Below the pieces are notes generated by a model. The model worked only from the letters and a program-made list of their open reading frames with translations, had not been told where the DNA came from and searched no databases. A stretch of DNA of 64,000 nucleotides from Synergistaceae bacterium. Lineage in GTDB: Bacteria; Synergistota; Synergistia; Synergistales; Aminobacteriaceae. Location of the stretch: the NCBI GenBank assembly GCA_017446055.1, contig JAFSRQ010000096.1, positions 1 to 64,000 of the forward strand, written 5' to 3'. Below are positions 61,593 to 64,000 of this stretch, one piece after another. Position 1 is the stretch's first letter; every line of letters starts with the position of its first letter. The position numbers and the translations under genes are program-made.

Positions 61593-61600
61593 GCTATAAT
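61593..61600 (+). promoter_or_regulatory. Extended -10 promoter of small-peptide unit, copy 2
   Basis: TGCTATAAT (TATAAT 61595-61600) with a weak -35 TTATCC 17 bp upstream (61572-61577). The sequence after it (ATTCTCACTGCGAAGAGG) aligns with that after the copy 1 promoter. Confidence 0.6.
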
Positions 61601-61682
61601 ATTCTCACTGCGAAGAGGCCTCGGGTGAGTCACACGCATCACCACTACGGGGAGCCTGCCGTGTAGTTAGGAAGTGAGCAAT

Positions 61683-61814
61683 ATGGCTTCTAAGACGAAA
61701 TCCCGTAAAAAGGAGAAAACGGCGAGATGGTTCTCCAGACCTGATATACTCGCCGCGACTCTTTACTGGTTGATCCGACTGGCCTTCCTGTTATGGGATA
61801 GGTTCATGGGTTGA
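61683..61814 (+). CDS. Small basic single-span membrane peptide, copy 2 (43 aa)
   Basis: ATG 61683 follows AGGAAGTGAG. The peptide begins MASKTKSRKKEKTARW, crosses the membrane with DILAATLYWLIRLAFLLW and ends DRFMG. It matches copy 1 (12441-12587) in charge pattern, Y-W-L and the L-L-W-D-R end although the DNA has diverged, which argues for selection on the peptide. The 80-nt leader contains GGTGA/TCACC and CTACGG/CCGTgTAG hairpins. It lies between pgm and a type ISP restriction gene. The family is unknown to me. Confidence 0.65.
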   Translation: MASKTKSRKKEKTARWFSRPDILAATLYWLIRLAFLLWDRFMG

Positions 61815-61844
61815 TCGGACCGGGAAATTAGTTCTTCATTCAAC

Positions 61845-61875
61845 GCGGGGCGGTTTACCTCTTCTCCGACCCCGC
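61845..61875 (+). ncRNA. 3' hairpin of small-peptide unit, copy 2, with C/U-rich loop
   Basis: GCGGGG (61845-61850) pairs with CCCCGC (61870-61875). CGG/CCG (61851-61853, 61866-61868) forms an inner stem with a one-base bulge, closing the loop TTTACCTCTTCT. The loop carries ACCTCTT, close to the anti-Shine-Dalgarno sequence. The bases after it are CAAAAATT, so it is not a clear terminator. Shape matches copy 1. Confidence 0.55.
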
Positions 61876-61886
61876 CAAAAATTATA

Positions 61887-64000
61887 TCACACCCCAAGCC
61901 CCGGCAATCCCCCCAAAATCTCAGCAGTCCTCACGCTCACAGTAACCACGCGCCTCAGCAAGTCCATCACATACCCTTCATTCCCGTGCTCGGCACCCCA
62001 GGCGTTGCAGTCATTCCTCAGACCCGAATCCTTGTCCGCGTCATCACGGTATCTCTCCACAACCCACGCAAGCGCGCTCCTCCCGTTCACCCGGTACTCC
62101 CACGCCGACTCAGGAATCCCAAGCACCGCAAGCCCCTCGCTGTACTGAATCCCAACAGGCCGCCCGCCCTTCTTGTCCGTCAGAATCTTCATCCTCTTCA
62201 CGCGCAGGTCAGACACATATCCCTCAAGCTCAACAGGCCACATCTCCGCAGTCTCATACCCCACGTGAAGATCCCCAAGCTCACGCCCGGCCTTCACGAA
62301 CTCCCGGAACGCCCCCGCATCCCTCACCATAGGGACACGCGCAAGAACCTTCTTTGTGTCGTTCCCGAAACGCAAAGCATACTCACGCGACGAAAGCACT
62401 CCGTAGACGTAGCAGAACACATCCTCCTTCGTTACACTGTCATCACTGAACTCACGCCGGAACGTCTCAAGGAAGCCGTCGCTTATTGCGTCCCTGCGCT
62501 GGCCGTCCTCATACCACCACAGCGGGAAGCATTGACATGTTTCTAGCAGATGCTGGTCTGGTAAGCAGTCAGTCATTAGCACAGAAAACTTCTTGATTGC
62601 TCCCAATCCCTGAACACATATCAGTCTGTTCTTGACACTAAGCGCAGGGAAAATGTGAGACATTTGGTGAACCCTCTGATTCGTCTCACGGCTGAAGTGC
62701 ATACACTCTTTCACATATGGACGGTAAAGCCCAACCCTCACGCTGTCTTCCGTCAAGGCTTCAGGCTTCAGTCTCGTGATGTTCCTGCAAAGCTCCTCAC
62801 GCGAAAAGTTGTAGCACCATGCATCCTGTCCTGTCTTCACTCCCATCGAATACCTGTCAGCAAACATCGCCAGCCTCTCATTCTTCTTGTCGCCCAGTGC
62901 CATGAACGTGTAGTAGTCATTGCTCCTCTGGTTCACCCAGTCCCCCCAAAGGTTGCAGGTGAAACACCTCATCTTCCCGGCCTCAAGCATCCTTCCGAAA
63001 TCCCCGCAGGCCTCAAGCTCCCTCAGCTTCTCCTCACGCGTCATCCCGTCAGCACTCTCATAGTAGTACCCGCAGAATGGCTGCCTGAACCTCCGCTCGT
63101 CCTTCACGAAGAGAGTTATCGCTATCGGACACTGGCTTCCCTCGCCGAAAACTTTTCCCCCTTCCTTGCGCCAGTTGCCGCCCCTCTGGTTGCCTCTCAG
63201 GTTGAAGATGTAGACGCACGAGAACTCCCCGGCTATGCATTTCCTCATTCCGTCCGCGCTGTTGCTGTCGATGAAGGAAGCGTTTGTTACGTAGCATATT
63301 ATGCCCTTGTCGCCCATCCTGTCAGATGCCCAGCGTATAGCCCGTATGTAGCTGTCATAGAGCGAGCCTTTGTGATTGGCCTTGCTATTCTTAACATATG
63401 TGTCCTTGATTTTGCCGTCAACAGCCTCGTAGTCCTTATTCTTTCCGCCGACGCTGTAGGGAGGGTTGCCGATTATCACGGTGATTTCTGTGGTCTCTTC
63501 CTCGTAGGCTCTCTTTCCGTTCTCGTAGAAGAGGGGCTTCTTGTCCTTGTCCGCGAGGGTGAATGTTGCCTCAGTGTTGAGCCTGAAAGTGTCGGCCATG
63601 ACCATGCCGGGGAAGGGGATGTAAGTTATTCCGCCGTTGACCTGGTTGAACGCGGCCTCGATGTTTACGGCTGAGATGTAGTACGCGAGGAGCAGCATTT
63701 CGTTGGCGTGTATCTCGCGCTGGTACTTTATGCCGAGCCTTGACGGTGGGATTATGCCGGAGTCTATGAGCCTTGCGGTGAATGTGCCTGTTCCGCTGAA
63801 GGGGTCGAGGATGTGAACGTTGTCCGCGCTGAGTCCTTCCGTGATTCCGAGATGATGACGGAGAGCCCAGTCCGCGCTGTTGATGATGAAGTCAACGATT
63901 TCTTCGGGAGTGTAGACGATGCCGAGGCTGTCTGCTGTTTCGGGGAAAGCCTGCCTGAAGAAGTTGTTGTAGATGTCGCGGAGGAGACGCTGTTTTTCCG
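61887..64000 (-). CDS. Type ISP restriction-modification enzyme, N-terminal part outside window
   Basis: The last 704 or so residues of a larger protein are present; the start lies beyond 64000. Gamma-class N6-adenine methyltransferase motifs are in order: DPFSGTGTFTARL (motif I), then IIGNPPYSVGGKN (motif IV, NPPY). A target-recognition region with many aromatic residues (CFTCNLWGDWV, Y-S-M-G-V-K-T-G-Q-D-A-W) follows, and a C-terminal Type_ISP coupler-like block (YVYGVLSSREYALRF, LARVPMV, GIQYSEGLAVLGIP). Type ISP enzymes carry nuclease, helicase-like, methylase and recognition domains in one chain; the nuclease and helicase parts would be upstream. The gene appears intact in this window. 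Confidence 0.88.
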   Translation of the reverse strand, partial: EKQRLLRDIYNNFFRQAFPETADSLGIVYTPEEIVDFIINSADWALRHHLGITEGLSADNVHILDPFSGTGTFTARLIDSGIIPPSRLGIKYQREIHANEMLLLAYYISAVNIEAAFNQVNGGITYIPFPGMVMADTFRLNTEATFTLADKDKKPLFYENGKRAYEEETTEITVIIGNPPYSVGGKNKDYEAVDGKIKDTYVKNSKANHKGSLYDSYIRAIRWASDRMGDKGIICYVTNASFIDSNSADGMRKCIAGEFSCVYIFNLRGNQRGGNWRKEGGKVFGEGSQCPIAITLFVKDERRFRQPFCGYYYESADGMTREEKLRELEACGDFGRMLEAGKMRCFTCNLWGDWVNQRSNDYYTFMALGDKKNERLAMFADRYSMGVKTGQDAWCYNFSREELCRNITRLKPEALTEDSVRVGLYRPYVKECMHFSRETNQRVHQMSHIFPALSVKNRLICVQGLGAIKKFSVLMTDCLPDQHLLETCQCFPLWWYEDGQRRDAISDGFLETFRREFSDDSVTKEDVFCYVYGVLSSREYALRFGNDTKKVLARVPMVRDAGAFREFVKAGRELGDLHVGYETAEMWPVELEGYVSDLRVKRMKILTDKKGGRPVGIQYSEGLAVLGIPESAWEYRVNGRSALAWVVERYRDDADKDSGLRNDCNAWGAEHGNEGYVMDLLRRVVTVSVRTAEILGGLPGLGV

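Noticed and set aside
61845-61875. Copy 2 hairpin as an ordinary intrinsic terminator
   Set aside because: The stem is followed by CAAAAATT, not a T-run, and the copy 1 hairpin is followed by CTACC; conserved shape with a C/U loop suggests another role.
62655-63674. Plus-strand open frame of 339 codons inside the type ISP gene
   Set aside because: It is antisense to well-conserved methyltransferase motifs, has no recognisable domain and reflects the high third-base GC of the true gene.
1-64000. CRISPR arrays, rRNA operons and insertion sequences
   Set aside because: No regularly spaced repeats, no rRNA sequence and no transposase-like frames were seen.

Overview
The window looks like the chromosome of a diderm anaerobe of the phylum Synergistota. 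The main signs are a protein ending in a Synergist-CTERM-type tail (28227-30755), a lipid A and BamA assembly operon, a type II secretion system, and FtsH, Gmk, YicC and MetH genes in an otherwise bacterial housekeeping background. The phylum call is inference from gene content.

Layout. Positions 1-6335 are the end of a prophage or related integrative element inserted at the 3' end of a tRNA-Val(CAC) gene. It holds a broken reverse transcriptase, a frameshifted phage gene, an XkdX-like peptide, a GH108 endolysin, a holin, and a cargo block (HTH protein, amidoligase, DpnD/PcfM-like protein, gamma-glutamylcyclotransferase-like protein) whose transcription units share a repeated promoter/operator, and lastly a tyrosine integrase. 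Just beyond the tRNA is a dead fragment of a type IIL (MmeI-like) methyltransferase. Positions 7.8-14.8 kb carry housekeeping genes (gpmA, aminotransferase, metH, AEC transporter, macrodomain protein, pgeF-like). From 14.8 to 17.8 kb is a large secreted Ig-like repeat protein. A minus-strand operon of about 10 kb (27.9 to 18.1 kb) runs dNK, nif3, trpS, nucleotidyltransferase, rsuA/rluB-like, HDOD, cmk, plsC, yicC, gmk, a membrane protein, ftsH; the ftsH tail is duplicated behind it. A plus-strand Synergist-CTERM gene at 28.2 kb sits behind an attenuator-like leader. From 51.9 to 30.8 kb runs an almost gapless minus-strand array of about 21 kb: hisZ-hisG-hisD, acyl-ACP thioesterase, trkA-trkH, a fused MFS/spermidine-synthase-like protein, an O-antigen-ligase-like protein and gspJKLMNC-I-D-E-(NTF2-like)-F-G-H. 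Divergently, 52.0-59.7 kb is an envelope operon (histidine phosphatase, small sigma factor, membrane protein, bamA, unknown outer-membrane protein, lpxD-lpxC-fabZ-lpxA), followed by pgm. The right edge is a type ISP restriction-modification gene.

The most unusual signals are: (1) two unlinked, related small transcription units (12.35-12.65 kb and 61.58-61.88 kb), each with a tiny basic single-span membrane peptide ending in a W-D-R signature and a 3' hairpin whose stem differs in sequence but keeps the same architecture and presents a C/U-rich, anti-Shine-Dalgarno-like loop; (2) a terminator/antiterminator leader before the Synergist-CTERM gene; (3) an in-frame GC-rich repeat inside metH; (4) the amidoligase cargo module and its repeated operator-promoter. 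All these rest on reading the sequence by eye; no database search was run.
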